From the NCBI GenBank assembly GCA_947311845.1, contig CAMZMU010000117.1, forward strand, positions 71,023,444 to 71,087,443: 64,000 bases of DNA, written 5' to 3'. This stretch comes from Poa pratensis. Taxonomy: Eukaryota > Streptophyta > Magnoliopsida > Poales > Poaceae. The translations under genes and the position numbers were made by a program. The stretch's first letter is position 1, and every line of letters begins with the position of its first letter. Of the stretch, positions 24,959-36,959 are shown piece by piece. Below the pieces are notes generated by a model. That model saw only the letters and a list, made by a program, of their open reading frames with translations, had not been told where the DNA came from and made no database searches.

Positions 24959-26511
24959 AACTCCACCTTGGCGAATATTCTCCACCACCTTGAATTCGTC
25001 AATGCGTCAAACCTCCATGCACTCCGGACTTGAGTTGTCTTCCATGAGTTTCGTTGCTACTCCCAGACTCCATGTGACACCACCTGCAACTGTAGTCCCT
25101 TCTTCCCGTTTCAACATCATCACACACCGCGTGAAAGTGCTTTCAACTTGAAGGAATTTCATCGTCGCCGTTTAATCAACCTAAGTCAAATTCACAGTTG
25201 TCTCATCCTGGATAGTCTTCTACATGTCCCACAGCTATAGCACTCCGCCTCCTTCTGTATCTAGTCATCCGCACTTTTCCATGTGCACTGAACATCACAT
25301 AATGTACGGCCATGTACTCTCCAAGCTTCGGACATTTCAGACTTTTCAACACTTTCTCAGATTCCCTATGGTCGACTCTTGTCTATCACTTGATGGCCAT
25401 CCCGATAGACCCAGTCACCAACTTGAACCCGATACTCGCGAACACTGCTTCAGCACCCCCTGCACACCTGTCTGACCACATGTATGACCGCCTGTGCCCT
25501 GGTCTGTTGCCGTGTCTCGTGCTTACCGCACGCCTCGCCGCTAAAACCGTGTCGAGCATCCGCAATCTTGGCCAAGATCTACTGGGTCACGCACCCACAC
25601 CATCTCAGTCCCCACTGCAGACAACCATCAGTCATACCCGACCGATGCCGAGTTCCACGTATCTCTCGAACCCTGACGTCCAGTCCGACCAACGTGCTTC
25701 TCGCCTTCCCGCTGACTAGGCTTCGACTCTCCGCTAGCTTACACCATAGCCCCTCCATCAGCCGAGTGGAATCTCCCGCAAGACTACAGCTCCACCTTCA
25801 ACATGACTCCATGGTAGAGGATCAGTCCACCCCGCGCCCTGTCGACTTCAAGTTCTCACGTGTACACCGTCTTGAATCAACTCCGCGCCAATGCATGTTG
25901 AAGCACGCATACCCATGCGCCGCGTGTTGCCACACCACAGAATTCGGACAACATCAGCCCTCACGCTCCTAGGTCATCGTCGCCGATCTTCACCGTCTTC
26001 TGTCCGACTGACCTCCCGTCGATCCGTTAAACTGTCCAGTCTGACCCAGCCGAACGTGTCTGACTGCACGACATGCTCTAGACTCCACGAGCCTTATACG
26101 CACGTCGCGCCCTCGCCGCATCCGGTCCATCTTGATCAACTTGACACCATGCTGCCAATTTCTATCGATCTTCGCGTGAACCTGCGACTCCGCGTCTTGT
26201 ATCTACTGCAGCCATCCCGTACATCACCCGTGGCCTTGTACCTAGTCGAGAAAGATAGAACCAAAATCTCCATCCTTGGTAGCCTTCACGTGTACATAAC
26301 ACAAACTTCCATTGCTTCCAGATTTTTCTTTCTTCTCTTTCTCAAACTCACGGTGGCATGCAATCACTCGACGCTTCCTTTTTTTTCAACAAACAAATCT
26401 CCACGACTGCTGTATGCACTGCACGCATTCCCTGGCCTCTACATCGCACGTACCCCGTGCTTCCATCGATCAATGGATCGATCTGATGCGCCGCTGCTTC
26501 TAGCGACGGAC
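24959..26511 (-). other. Internal noncoding part of element A
   Basis: A C-rich + strand stretch holds several long open frames (25224-26616), but these have no gag, protease, integrase or reverse-transcriptase motif and overlap in several frames. It represents the unique body of a non-autonomous element. Confidence 0.6.
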
Positions 26512-27592
26512 CTCAGTGAAAGTGCATGTGTTGCCCCATGCGTGGTTTTGGTAATTAATGACAATCCTTATGGACTAATGTTTGCATTAAGATATTCTTG
26601 TAGATCTTGTCCATAGGAAAAGATTGGAGTTCATGTGTTGGACTCTAGAAGATTACATGATGACCAAGGTTCTATCCAAGGGTTTATATGAAGAATGGTC
26701 TTGTGAAGAGTTGAGCTTATTGCAAGCATGACTTGGAAAAGAAGTTTGAGTGATCTTTCATGCTATCTCCAAGCCATCATATATATCAAGAGAAGAAGAT
26801 GAAGTGCAAGTCCAATATGATCCATCTCGGAAGATATCATTTGATGGAAGCTTGCAATCAAGACATGAAGACGGAGCTTAGCGAGGCTCTCCCATAATGG
26901 AGTTTGGGGGAGCATTTGGAGATGTCTTCACCAAGCAAAGCGCAATCAAGAAAGGTGGTCCACTTGAAGAGATCAAGATCGTCATCATCTAGCTCAAGTG
27001 GAATGCACAAGGCAAAGGTATGATCTTGATAGGTTTTCTAGTTTACCGGTCTCATGGTGTTAGTGGGAGACCGGGTTATAGGATAGACGGCGTACTATCA
27101 AGAGGGGCTCTCAAGTGAGTAACTTGATCGCATATTTGTGGAGAGCTCAAATCTTTACATACTTGGCATATCATCTTTCTTGGTTCTTATTTGGTTCTTC
27201 TCCTTGTTGGGTTTTGGTGCTTGTTGTGATCCTCATGACAAGCCCAAGTTCTTCGAAAATGGATTTTGGATGGAAACTTGTTGCGTTCTCGGTGTTGGAA
27301 ATATTATCGGTCCTCCTCGAGATAAGGTCCACACCTCCCATGTGTGATATCTCCTCGGTGTTGTGCTTTTTGTAGGAAAGCTGTTGTCGCTACCTTTCCA
27401 ACCTCGTTGGTTTCACCTCGTTTGGAGCTTCATTGCAAAGTTATTGCATTTCAGGATTTACCGTTTGTTCTTATTTAGAGAAGGCCTACCTTTCTTCATT
27501 TGGTTTTATCCTCACATGATGGACTATGATGTTGCTCGCCAGGCCGGGCCCAAGGCCGGGCGCCTCAGCCGGGTGGCCAGCCCACAGGCCGG

Positions 27593-29136
27593 TGATAACC
27601 CACAAGTATAGGGGATCGCAACAGTCTTCGAGGGAAGTAAAACCCAAATTTATTGATTCGACACAAGGGGAGACAAAGAATACTTATAAGCCTTAACAAC
27701 GGAGTTGTCAATTCAGCTGCACCTGGAAAAGCACTAGTAACAGGGGTGATGTGAAAGCAGCAGTAATATGAGAGCAATAGTAACAGTAACACAACAGCAG
27801 TATTAGTAACACAGAGGCAATGGCACCAGAAAATAGTTGATACTACTTCTAATGGTATATAGGACCGAATGAGTATTTGATGATGACAGATGGACCGGGG
27901 TTCCCAGCTATCTACACTAGTGGTAACTCTCCAATAACAAGTGTTGGGTGAACAAATTACAGTTGGACAATTGATAGAATTGAAATAGCATTAAGACAGA
28001 ACATCTAGTCTATTAATCATACGTAGGCATGTTTTCCATATATAGTCATACGTGCTCGCAATGAGAAACTTGCACAACATCTTTTGTCCTACCAGCCCGT
28101 TTGCAGCGGGGCCTCAAGGGAAACTACTAGTAATTAAGGTACTCCTTTTAATAGAGCACCGGAGCAAAGCATTGGCACTTAGTGAAAACATGTGATCCTC
28201 ATATCTAAACCATCCCCTCCAGTTATCCCAGTTGCTGTCACTCTGGGGCCTCGGGTTCCGGACAGAGACATGTGCAAACAACTTGTAGATACAATCTAAG
28301 CAATAATTATAGAGCTTAAATCTAAGATCATGCCACTCGTGCACTAGTGACAAGCATTAAACACAACAAGATTGCAGCAACAATAACTTCACAAACTTAT
28401 AGATAGACTGATCATAATGTAACAATTCATCGGATCCCAACAAACACAACACCGATTACATCAGATGGATCTCAATCATGTAAGGCAGCTCATGAGATCA
28501 TTGTATTGAAGTACATGGGAGAGAGAGTACCAACTAGCTACAGCTAGAACCCGTAGTCCATGGGGGAACTACTCACAAACCATCATGGAGTCGAAGTGGA
28601 GGCGGTGGAGTCGATGGAGATGGCTCCGGGGGTCAATCCCCGTCCCGGCAAGGTGCCGGAACAGGAACTTCTGACCCCCGAAACTTGTCTTCGATGGCGG
28701 CGGAGCTGCGGAACCCTTTCTGGAATATGACCGATTGATTTAGGGTTTTCGAGGCAGGAGGATTATATAGGCGAAAGGGCGGCGCGAGGGGTGGCCGAGT
28801 CGGCCTCACCACGTGGTGGCGCCACCCCCTCCAGGCCGCGCGGGGACATGGTGAGGAGGCCGTGGCCTCCCCCGGGCTTGCCCTTCTGGCTCCGTGTACG
28901 TGTCGGGAAAATAGGAGGTTAGGCTTTTGTTTCGTCCAATTCCGAGAATATTTCCTTAAGTAATTATCTGGAATAGAAAAACAGCAGAAAACAGGAACTG
29001 GCACTGTGGCATCTTGTTAATAGGTTAGTCCCAGAAAATACATAAAAATGATGTATAATGCATATAAAACATGTGACATTGATATATAAAACAAGCATGA
29101 AACATCAGAAATTATAGATACGTTTGAGACGTATCA
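27593..29136 (-). repeat. 3' LTR of element C
   Basis: 1544 bp, nearly identical to 33526-35072. By eye only scattered single-base differences and small indels are seen, so insertion was recent. Confidence 0.9.
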
Positions 29137-32100
29137 AGCATCCCCAAGCTTAGTTCCTACTCGTCCTCGAGTAGGTAAACGATAAAAACAAAATAATTTC
29201 TGAAGTGACATGCTACCAACATAATCTTGATCCAATAGTGATGTAAGGCATGTGAGCTGAGATCAAATCATTCAAAGCAAATGTCTATAATTGATATTAA
29301 ATAAGAGATAATAAAGCAAGATAGTTAAACAAGCTAAAAGTTTTCATGAATGATTGCTTTAAAGACATGAAACCGTACAAGGTTCATTAAAGATGTTTTA
29401 AGTATCCAGTGTAGGAGTTCTATCCTTCAATTCCAAGCATCAAGTAAATTTTCACAACATAGAGTACGGATCCAGTCAAGTAAACATAAACATGAACGTC
29501 ATGAATCAACTGTTTCGAAGCCTACTCAACCGGTGAGCGTAAGCATTTGGTATTGGCACCAGGATGTTATGGCTAAGAGAACATTAATGGGGGTTTGGAA
29601 GGCCAATGGAAGATAGTCTCACAAAGCTATAGGTGATCATTAGACAAGAGGAAGTCTTATAATCGAAGCTATGTAAGGAGTAGTGATTGCCATGCAACGG
29701 ATGCACATAGAGCTATATGTGTATGAAAGCTCTCCAATGGAACTAGTGGGGGTGCATCCAACTTGGTTGCTCACGAAGACCTAGAGCACTTTTGAGGAAG
29801 CTCATCATTGGAATATACAACCCAAGTTCTATAGTGTAAATTCCCCACATAGTTATACTAGTAAAACATGAAAACTCTCTCACATGGAGTATAGGTGCTA
29901 AACATGAGCACAAATGATGACTATGAATACTGCAGGTGCTGAAACATGAGCACAAGTGTGGATAAAGGATAGTAATGTTGCCCCCTTTTTCTTTATTCTT
30001 TTTTCCTTTTTTTCTTTTTTTTTCTTTTTCTGTTTCTCTTTTCGATGGCCTCCATGGCTCTTTTCACTTTTAGGGGCAACATTCTAATATGACAACACAC
30101 TTTTTGGTACAAATAACTCATAATGAACAAAACATGATGTATGAAACTGTATGCCTCTGCCAGTGTAGCAGGATGTGCAATGATCTAGCGTAACATGGGT
30201 AAACCACACATCAGCTGTATAGAATCATGCAAAGCAATATATAAATGATAAATGACAACAAGTCATGTAATGTAAAATGGAAGTTGCATGGCAATATATC
30301 TCGGAACAGCTATGGAAATGCTGTGGTAGGTAGGTATGGTGGCTGTTTTGAGGAAGATGTATGGGCTTATGTGTAGGAGAACAGAGAAAGTCCTCCCACG
30401 GGTTTGGATGTACTGGCGAAGTATGCACAACTCTCAATGTGAGCAGAAGGCAATGCACACACCGAAGAGGCTAGCAAATTTGGATGGTGGAAGTGCCAAA
30501 AACCGTAGCTTAACATTAGTCAAAAAGAACTCACAAGCTTATTGCAAACAACTAGCAGGTTCAACATTAAGAGCATGATTAAAATTCACTCCAAGAAGGG
30601 CCGTTCACGGCGGCACAAGTACCCCGCTAGATCCCTCGACCTTCAGCACAACTCAGTCATTACGATGAACCTTTAGACATGGAAAGCTATCAAGTCCAAC
30701 TACACCTTCAACAATTTAAGTAGAGTTTGTAGTACGGTACAAGCTTAAAGACAACAATCCACTAATGATTTTAACTTAATTAACCAGCAAGATTTACCAT
30801 CTATTACTTATTACCTCAAAACGTTTGCAAAGAATCAGGTTATCAAAGTTCAATGATCTACGAGATTATGCAAGTTTTTTCATTATACCACTACCACATG
30901 CAACATTTTCTGAACCAACACATCAACCAAGCAACTCTCCAAACAAATATAAGTGAAGTAAGAGAGTACTTTCTACAAAAGAACTAATAGCTCTGAACAA
31001 GAGATACATGAAAACCAAGAGCTAGAAGCTAAACAGTGCGAAAACTGAATACTCAACAGATATAAGTGAAGAATAGGAGTATTCAAATGAAAAAGCGGAG
31101 CGTGTCTCTCTCCCAAACAAGATAGATAGGATCCAATATTGATATGATCAGAAAACAAAAAATAACAAACTAAAAATAAAAGCACACAGACGCTCAAAGA
31201 ACAGCACATATGATGTGAAAGAATTAAAATATAGTTTCAAGGCATCCCCAAGCTTAGACGCTTGAGTCTTCTTGAATATGCTTGGGTGACCCACGGGGGC
31301 ATCCCCAAGCATAGGCTCTTCACTCTTCATGATCACATTATATCATCCTTCTCTCTTGACCCTTGAAAACTTCCGCCACACCAAACTTCTCATAAACTTC
31401 ATTAGAGGGGTTAGTACTCAAAAACATTAATCCACTTTGGTTCTGTTGTGACACATTGCAAGAACTCAATAAAACATTAGCTACAGCCCTCCACGTCTAG
31501 AAAGCCTTACTTAAAGTCCACAAGAGAAATGCAAAAAAAACAGAGACATAATCTGTCAAAACAGAACAGCCAGTAAAGATGAATTTTTTCGAGGCACTTC
31601 CGTTGCTCAAATCAGAAAACGCGAAACTAACGAAAGATGCGTACATATCTGAGGATCACGCACAATTTTTTTCAGAATTTTTCAATTTTTCTGGAATTTA
31701 TAAAGCTCAAAATGGTGGACAGCAAAAATCTGTCCCTGTGCAGAAATCCAAATCTAGCATCATCTAATCATTAGAGACTCTTCTTGGCACAACAATTCAA
31801 AAAAGTAAAGATACAAAGGAGTTGTTACAGAAGTAAGCAGCTCCTTGACTCAAAAAGCAAAGAAAAATTTCAGAAATAAAACATGGGTTGTCTCCCAAGA
31901 GCGCTTTTCTTTAATGCCTTTTAGCTAGGCTTGATAGTTTTAATGATGCTCTCATGAAAATAGAAAATGAAGCAAAAAGGAGCATCAAGAAGCAAATTCA
32001 AAACACATTTAAGTCTAACCCACTTCCTATGCATAGGAATCTTGTACACAAATAAATCCATAAAGAACAAAGTGACAAGCATAGGAAGATAAAACAAGAG

Positions 32101-32622
32101 TAACTTCAAAATTTTCAGCATATAGAGAGGTGTTTAATACCATGAAAATTTCTACAACCATATTTCCTCTCTCATAATAATTTTCAGTAGCATCATGAAC
32201 AAACTCAACAATATAACTATCACATAAAGCATGTTTTTCATGATCTACAAACACATAATTTTTATCAAGCTCAAAAATAGTGGGATTAAAACTCTCAAAC
32301 CTACTTTTAACATTTTATAACAAGATGATTGATCAATCTCAAAAGATATGGGACTCTAGATAAAGTCAAGACCTCTCCAATCCCATTTTCATTAGTAGTA
32401 CAATTAATATTATCAAGCAACATAGGACCATCATCTAGAGCTTTATCATAAACATTTTCTAAGCAAAACTCTTTAGTACCATGCATTTCGAATTAGGCAC
32501 AAATAAAGGATTATCATAAGATTTATCAAAATAGCATGGATTATCATAGATAACAGAGCATAATTATTCTCACAAGTTTTACTCAAAGAAATATTTCAAG
32601 AGAATCCACAGGAACATAACAT
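29137..32622 (-). other. Internal noncoding body of element C
   Basis: AT-rich DNA with a polypyrimidine run (about 29981-30040) and purine-tract-like AAGCTTGGGGATGC copies near 31243 and 31300, echoing the real purine tract. Short frames only. No pol domain seen in 3.5 kb. Confidence 0.7.
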
Positions 32623-33258
32623 TCATCCTCTTTGGTAAGCATGGGGGACAATCAAATAGTGTAAGAGATAAAGAGTTACTCTCATTAGAAGGTTGACATG
32701 GGTAGCTAATCCATTCTTCCTCCTTTTGTTCATCACTCTCCTCCTCTTTTCATCTAATGAGCTTTCAGATTCAACAGTTTCTTCTTCCACAGGCTCCTGC
32801 AAATTGTGAGTACATTCTTGTGTATGAATGAGTCTCTCTTTATAATCAATGATATAAGGATTATTGCTGAAATTTTCTAGACAATAATCAAGGATAGAAG
32901 AGACCATATCTTTAAGATTATTACAAGCAACACACGTTTCATAATTTTTAGACATGAAGGATTCTATTTCAGAAGCTCCCATAAATAAAACAAATTGTTC
33001 TACTTGTTCAGCTCCTAGATAAGCATAGTTATAACAATGATAGCTCATAATTATATCTTCTTTACTAAAGCCACATTGAAATTTAAGATGTTTAGTATCC
33101 TGTTCAGAGCAACAATTTATATCATGGCGTTTAAGCAAATTTTCAGCAATTTGATTCAACTTTTTTAACACGCCTCTCATGACTCTACCCTTTCTTGATT
33201 CTCTATACTTCATATATAATTCTTTAAGTTCCATAGAGGTTCTAGCATGTTCTTCCAT
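32623..33258 (-). CDS. Orphan ORF of element C (211 aa), gag position but unrecognised
   Basis: It starts about 240 bases downstream of the primer site on the minus strand (MEEHARTSMELKELYMKYRE) and runs 211 codons. It is acidic and Cys-containing in the middle (ETCVACNNLKDMVSSILDYC), with a Glu/Ser-rich stretch and a basic KRRRVMNKRRK run near the C-terminus. It sits where gag should be but has no CCHC knuckle. The last 35 or so residues look like read-through past an original end. Continuing + strand homology to 31900 is interrupted by stops. It may be a reduced gag or an element-specific protein. Function unknown. Confidence 0.5.
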   Translation of the reverse strand: MEEHARTSMELKELYMKYRESRKGRVMRGVLKKLNQIAENLLKRHDINCCSEQDTKHLKFQCGFSKEDIIMSYHCYNYAYLGAEQVEQFVLFMGASEIESFMSKNYETCVACNNLKDMVSSILDYCLENFSNNPYIIDYKERLIHTQECTHNLQEPVEEETVESESSLDEKRRRVMNKRRKNGLATHVNLLMRVTLYLLHYLIVPHAYQRG

Positions 33259-33496
33259 AACAACAGTTTTTTAGATTTTCGGTTTTTCAATTTTTTATGG
33301 ATTTTCGGGTATATAAGAAAAATAAAACAAGACAAAAATAAACTAGACAAAAGTAAACTAAGCAAAATAATACTAGACATAAATAAACTAAGCACAAATA
33401 AACTAGACAAAAGTAAACTAGACAAGACAAAATAAAATAAAAACAGAGAGACAGGTAAAGTGTACTCCCCAGGTGAACTTATGAGTAGAGCTATGC

Positions 33497-33514
33497 TCCC
33501 CGGCAACGGCGCCA
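33497..33514 (-). other. Primer-binding site (tRNA-Asp) of element C
   Basis: The + strand text TCCCCGGCAACGGCGCCA equals the 3' end of plant tRNA-Asp, so the minus strand is its complement. It lies 11 bases inside the 5' LTR. Confidence 0.9.
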
Positions 33515-33525
33515 GAAAATAGTCT

Positions 33526-35072
33526 TGATAACCCACAAGTATAGGGGATCGCAACAGTCTTCGAGGGAAGTAAAACCCAAATTTATTGATTCGACACAAG
33601 GGGAGACAAAGAATACTTATAAGCCTTAACAGCGGAGTTGTCAATTCAGCTGCACCTGGAAAAGCACTAGTAACAGGGGTGATGTGAAAGCAGCAGTAAT
33701 ATGAGAGCAATAGTAACAGTAACACATCAGCAGTATTAGTAACACATAGGCAATGGCACCAGAAAATAGTTGATACTACTTCTAATGGCATCTATGACCG
33801 AATGAGTATTTGATGATGACGGATGGACCGGGGTTCCCAGCTATCTACACTAGTGGTAACTCTCCAATAACAAGTGTTGGGTGAACAAATTACAGTTGGG
33901 CAATTGATAGAATTGAAATAGCATTAAGACAGAACATCTAGTCTATTAATCATACGTAGGCATGTTTTCCATATATAGTCATACATGCTCGCAATGAGAA
34001 ACTTGCACAACATCTTTTGTCCTACCAGCCCGTTTGCAGCGGGGCCTCAAGGGAAACTACTGGTAATTAAGGTACTCCTTTTAATAGAGCACCGGAGCAA
34101 AGCATTAGCACTTAGTGAAAACATGTGATCCTCATATCTAAACCATCCCCTCCAGTTATGCCAGTTGCTGTCACTCTGGGGCCTCGGGTTCCGGACAGAG
34201 ACATGTGCAAACAACTTGTAGATACAATCTAAGCAATAATTATAGAGCTAAAATCTAAGATCATGCCACTCGTGCACTAGTGACAAGCATTAAACACAAC
34301 AAGATTGCAACAACAATAACTTCACAAACTTATAGATAGACGGATCATAATGTAACAATTCATCGGATCCCAACAAACACAACACCGATTACATCAGATG
34401 GATCTCAATCATGTAAGCCAGCTCATGAGATCATTGTATTGAAGTACATGGGAGAGAGAGTACCAACTAGCTACAGCTAGAACCCGTAGTCCATGGGGGA
34501 ACTACTCACAAACCATCATGGAGTCGAAGTGGAGGCGGTGGAGTCGATGGAGATGGCTCCGGGGGTCAATCCCCGTCCCGGCAAGGTGCCGGAATAGGAA
34601 CTTCTGACCCCCGAAACTTGTCTTCGATGGCGGCGAAGCTGCGGAACCCTTTCTGGAATATGACCGATTGATTTAGGGTTTTCGAGGCAGGAGGATTATA
34701 TAGGCGAAAGGGCGGCGTGAGGGAGTGGCCGAGTCGGCCTCACCACGTGGTGGCGCCACCCCCCTCCAGGCCGCGCGGGGACATGGTGAGGAGGCCGTGG
34801 GCTTCCCCCGGGCTTGCCCTTCTGGCTCCGTGTACGTGTCGGGAAAATAGGAGGTTTGGCTTTTGTTTCGTCCAATTCCGAGAATATTTCCTTAAGTAAT
34901 TATCTGGAATAGAAAAACAGCAGAAAACAGGAACTGGCACTATGGCATCTTGTTAATAGGTTAGTCCCAGAAAATACATAAAAATGATGTATAATGCATA
35001 TAAAACATGTGACATTGATATATAAAACAAGCATGAAACATCAGAAATTATAGATACGTTTGAGACGTATCA
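33526..35072 (-). repeat. 5' LTR of element C
   Basis: 1547-bp partner of 27593-29136, adjacent to the primer-binding site. It is therefore the 5' LTR on the minus strand. Confidence 0.9.
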
Positions 35073-36593
35073 GCCGGCCCAGGCCGGCTCCAAGGCCGGG
35101 CGCCTCAGCCGGGTGGCCAGCACACGGGCCGGCCCAGGCCGGCTCCCAGACCGGGCCCTCTGCGCCACCGTGGCTTGTTTGGCCGGCCTCCTGGCCAACC
35201 CAGGCCGGCCCCGCGAAATCTGCCCAACGGTCTTTTTTTAACGGTACCTATTTAAGGGGCTTTCTTCCCCATCGGTTCTTCAACCCTTTGAGCTCGTTTT
35301 TCCTCTCTCTCCCCTCCATTGTTGACATTTGGAAAAGCTTGCCTTCCTCTCATTCCCTCCCATGATTCTTGCATATCTTTGAGGGAAATTGAGAGGAGAT
35401 CTAGATCTACATATTCATCCATTCCATCTCCCCTCTAAGTGAGGGGAACCTAGTAGATCTTGATCTTGGAGTTCTTGGTGCATCTCCTTTTTGTTCTTCC
35501 TCTCTTATTCCCCCATAAGCATTTGTTGCTTAGTTGGAATTTGAGAGTGAAGGATTTGAGCACTTGTGCTCTTACCTTTTGCATTTGGTGCATCGGTGTG
35601 CTCTCCACGAGGATTCGTGGAAGTTGAAAGCTTGTGAACTTGTTACTCTTGGCTCTTTGGACCCTAGACGCCCGTGTGGTGGTTGAGACCCTTGGTGGTC
35701 ACTTGTAGCCGTTCGGGAGCCCCCAATCCCATTGTGGGTTGTGCCCTGGATTGTTGTTGAAAGGCTCCGGATTCCGCCTCGAAGGAATTCCGATAGTGGA
35801 AGGTGAACCAAACCTTTGTGGTGCGGTTCATCGGAGAAGAAGGTGAAACCTTTGTGGTTGTTGAACCATTGTGTTGGTTACCTCTCCAACGAGACGTACT
35901 CCCCTAAAAAGGAGGAACTCGGGAATACATCCTCGTCTCCTCGTGCCTCGGTTATTTCTATACCCGAGCTCTGTACTTATGCACTTTACATTGTGATAGC
36001 CTTCGTGCTTGAAGTATTCTATATTGCTATCACCTTATTGCTTGTCTTGCTTAGCATAAGTTGTTGGTGCACATAGGTGAACCTAGTTTATTTAGGTTGT
36101 TGGCTTGTTAATTTAAACACCTAGTTTTATTCCGCAATTTGTCAAGCCTAAACCGGAAAAGTTTTAATCGCCTATTCACCCCCTCTAGGCGACATCATTG
36201 TCCTTTCACTCAGCTCCTGGCCTCGGCACGTCACTCGCTCGGGGTTGAGATAGACTCCTTCCGCCGCTGCCGATCCGATCGATCCAATTCGCCGGAACGC
36301 GCCGCAACATAAGCTGACGCCAGAACCGACCTGATCTGCAACTCGAACCGATCTCCTCCCGTGTACAACGTGCCGCCTGCCGTGGCGCTCTGCATGCACT
36401 GCTTCTCGATTGCTATTGACCTCGCTGAATTGCTACCGGTACCGACGTCCTTTGGCTTCCGTCGATCGATCCTCTCGAGATTTTGCCATCAGCCGCAAGG
36501 CTCTTCCGCATTGCTCCCGATCCATCGACACACATCGAACCGAAACACCTCTAGATCAATAATCCGCGACCTTCAACCTTGCTCTGATACAAT

Positions 36594-36959
36594 TATTCCT
36601 GTCATAGGCGCATAATTGATCTACCGAGAACCAAGCAATCGCGGCAGGATGACGACACCGAGATTTGTTAACGCAGTTCGGCGAACTCGCCTACATCTGC
36701 GGGCAGGACTACGGATGCACCTCCCCATTGATACCGCAACCCTGGCCGCCCTAGGCGCCGGCACAAGCCGCCGGCTCCCCCTGCGTGCCCGTTGCTATCA
36801 AGTCGTCATAGATTGCACGTGTGGTGTTCCCCTCATTATATGGGAGGCCCACGCTACAAGAGTTCGACTCGAACACTACTCGTATCCTATCCACACCTAA
36901 TACAACTCCAAGTCCCAATGTAACCCAACTTGTACACAATATTCGACACAAACACAACA
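36594..36959 (-). repeat. 5' LTR of element A
   Basis: 366-bp partner of 24583-24958, next to the mutated initiator-Met primer site (GCTCTGATACAA on the + strand). The right flank is the duplication CCACT inside the pseudogene. Confidence 0.87.

Larger units (their letters stand above)
27593..35072 (-). mobile_element. Non-autonomous Gypsy-like LTR retrotransposon (element C)
   Basis: LTRs at 27593-29136 and 33526-35072 (1544 and 1547 bp) look nearly identical by eye and are flanked by GCCGG (27588-27592 and 35073-35077). On the minus strand they run TGATACGTCTCAAACG to GGGTTATCA. The primer site at 33497-33514 is the complement of the tRNA-Asp 3' end (TGGCGCCGTTGCCGGGGA on the minus strand). 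The purine tract AAGCTTGGGGATGC lies by the left LTR. Only 4.4 kb separates the LTRs, with no protease, integrase or reverse transcriptase. One 211-codon frame follows the primer site. This is a recent, trans-mobilised insertion into element B. Confidence 0.9.
26517..36208 (+). mobile_element. Solo LTR (element B, copy 1), split by element C
   Basis: It begins TGAAAGTGCATGTG and ends GTCCTTTCA, with the duplication CTCAG on both sides (26512-26516 and 36209-36213). Without the nested element it is about 2.2 kb. A TATA-like TATTTAAG at 35249-35256, followed by a pyrimidine-rich leader, fits an LTR promoter on the + strand. No internal domain or second LTR is attached, so it is a solo LTR left by unequal recombination. 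A second copy in reverse orientation lies at 37671-39865. Confidence 0.82.
24583..36959 (-). mobile_element. Short-LTR, tRNA-iMet-primed non-autonomous retrotransposon (element A)
   Basis: Two LTRs of about 370 bp (24583-24958 and 36594-36959) share CATAGGCGCATAATTGATC near one end and CGACACAAACACAACA at the other. They are flanked by the duplication CCACT (24578-24582 and 36960-36964). Read on the minus strand the LTR begins TGTTGTGTTTGTG. A primer site close to TGGTATCAGAGC lies just inside the right LTR (about 36581-36593), and a purine tract AAGGTGGAG just inside the left LTR. Without nested insertions it is about 2.7 kb, with no gag or pol frame. It is therefore a non-autonomous, Copia-primed element. 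It interrupts the pseudogene above. Confidence 0.88.

Noticed and set aside
25224..26616. Long plus-strand frames up to 241 codons
   Set aside because: They fall in the noncoding body of element A, overlap each other in different frames, and the longest crosses the border into solo LTR B.
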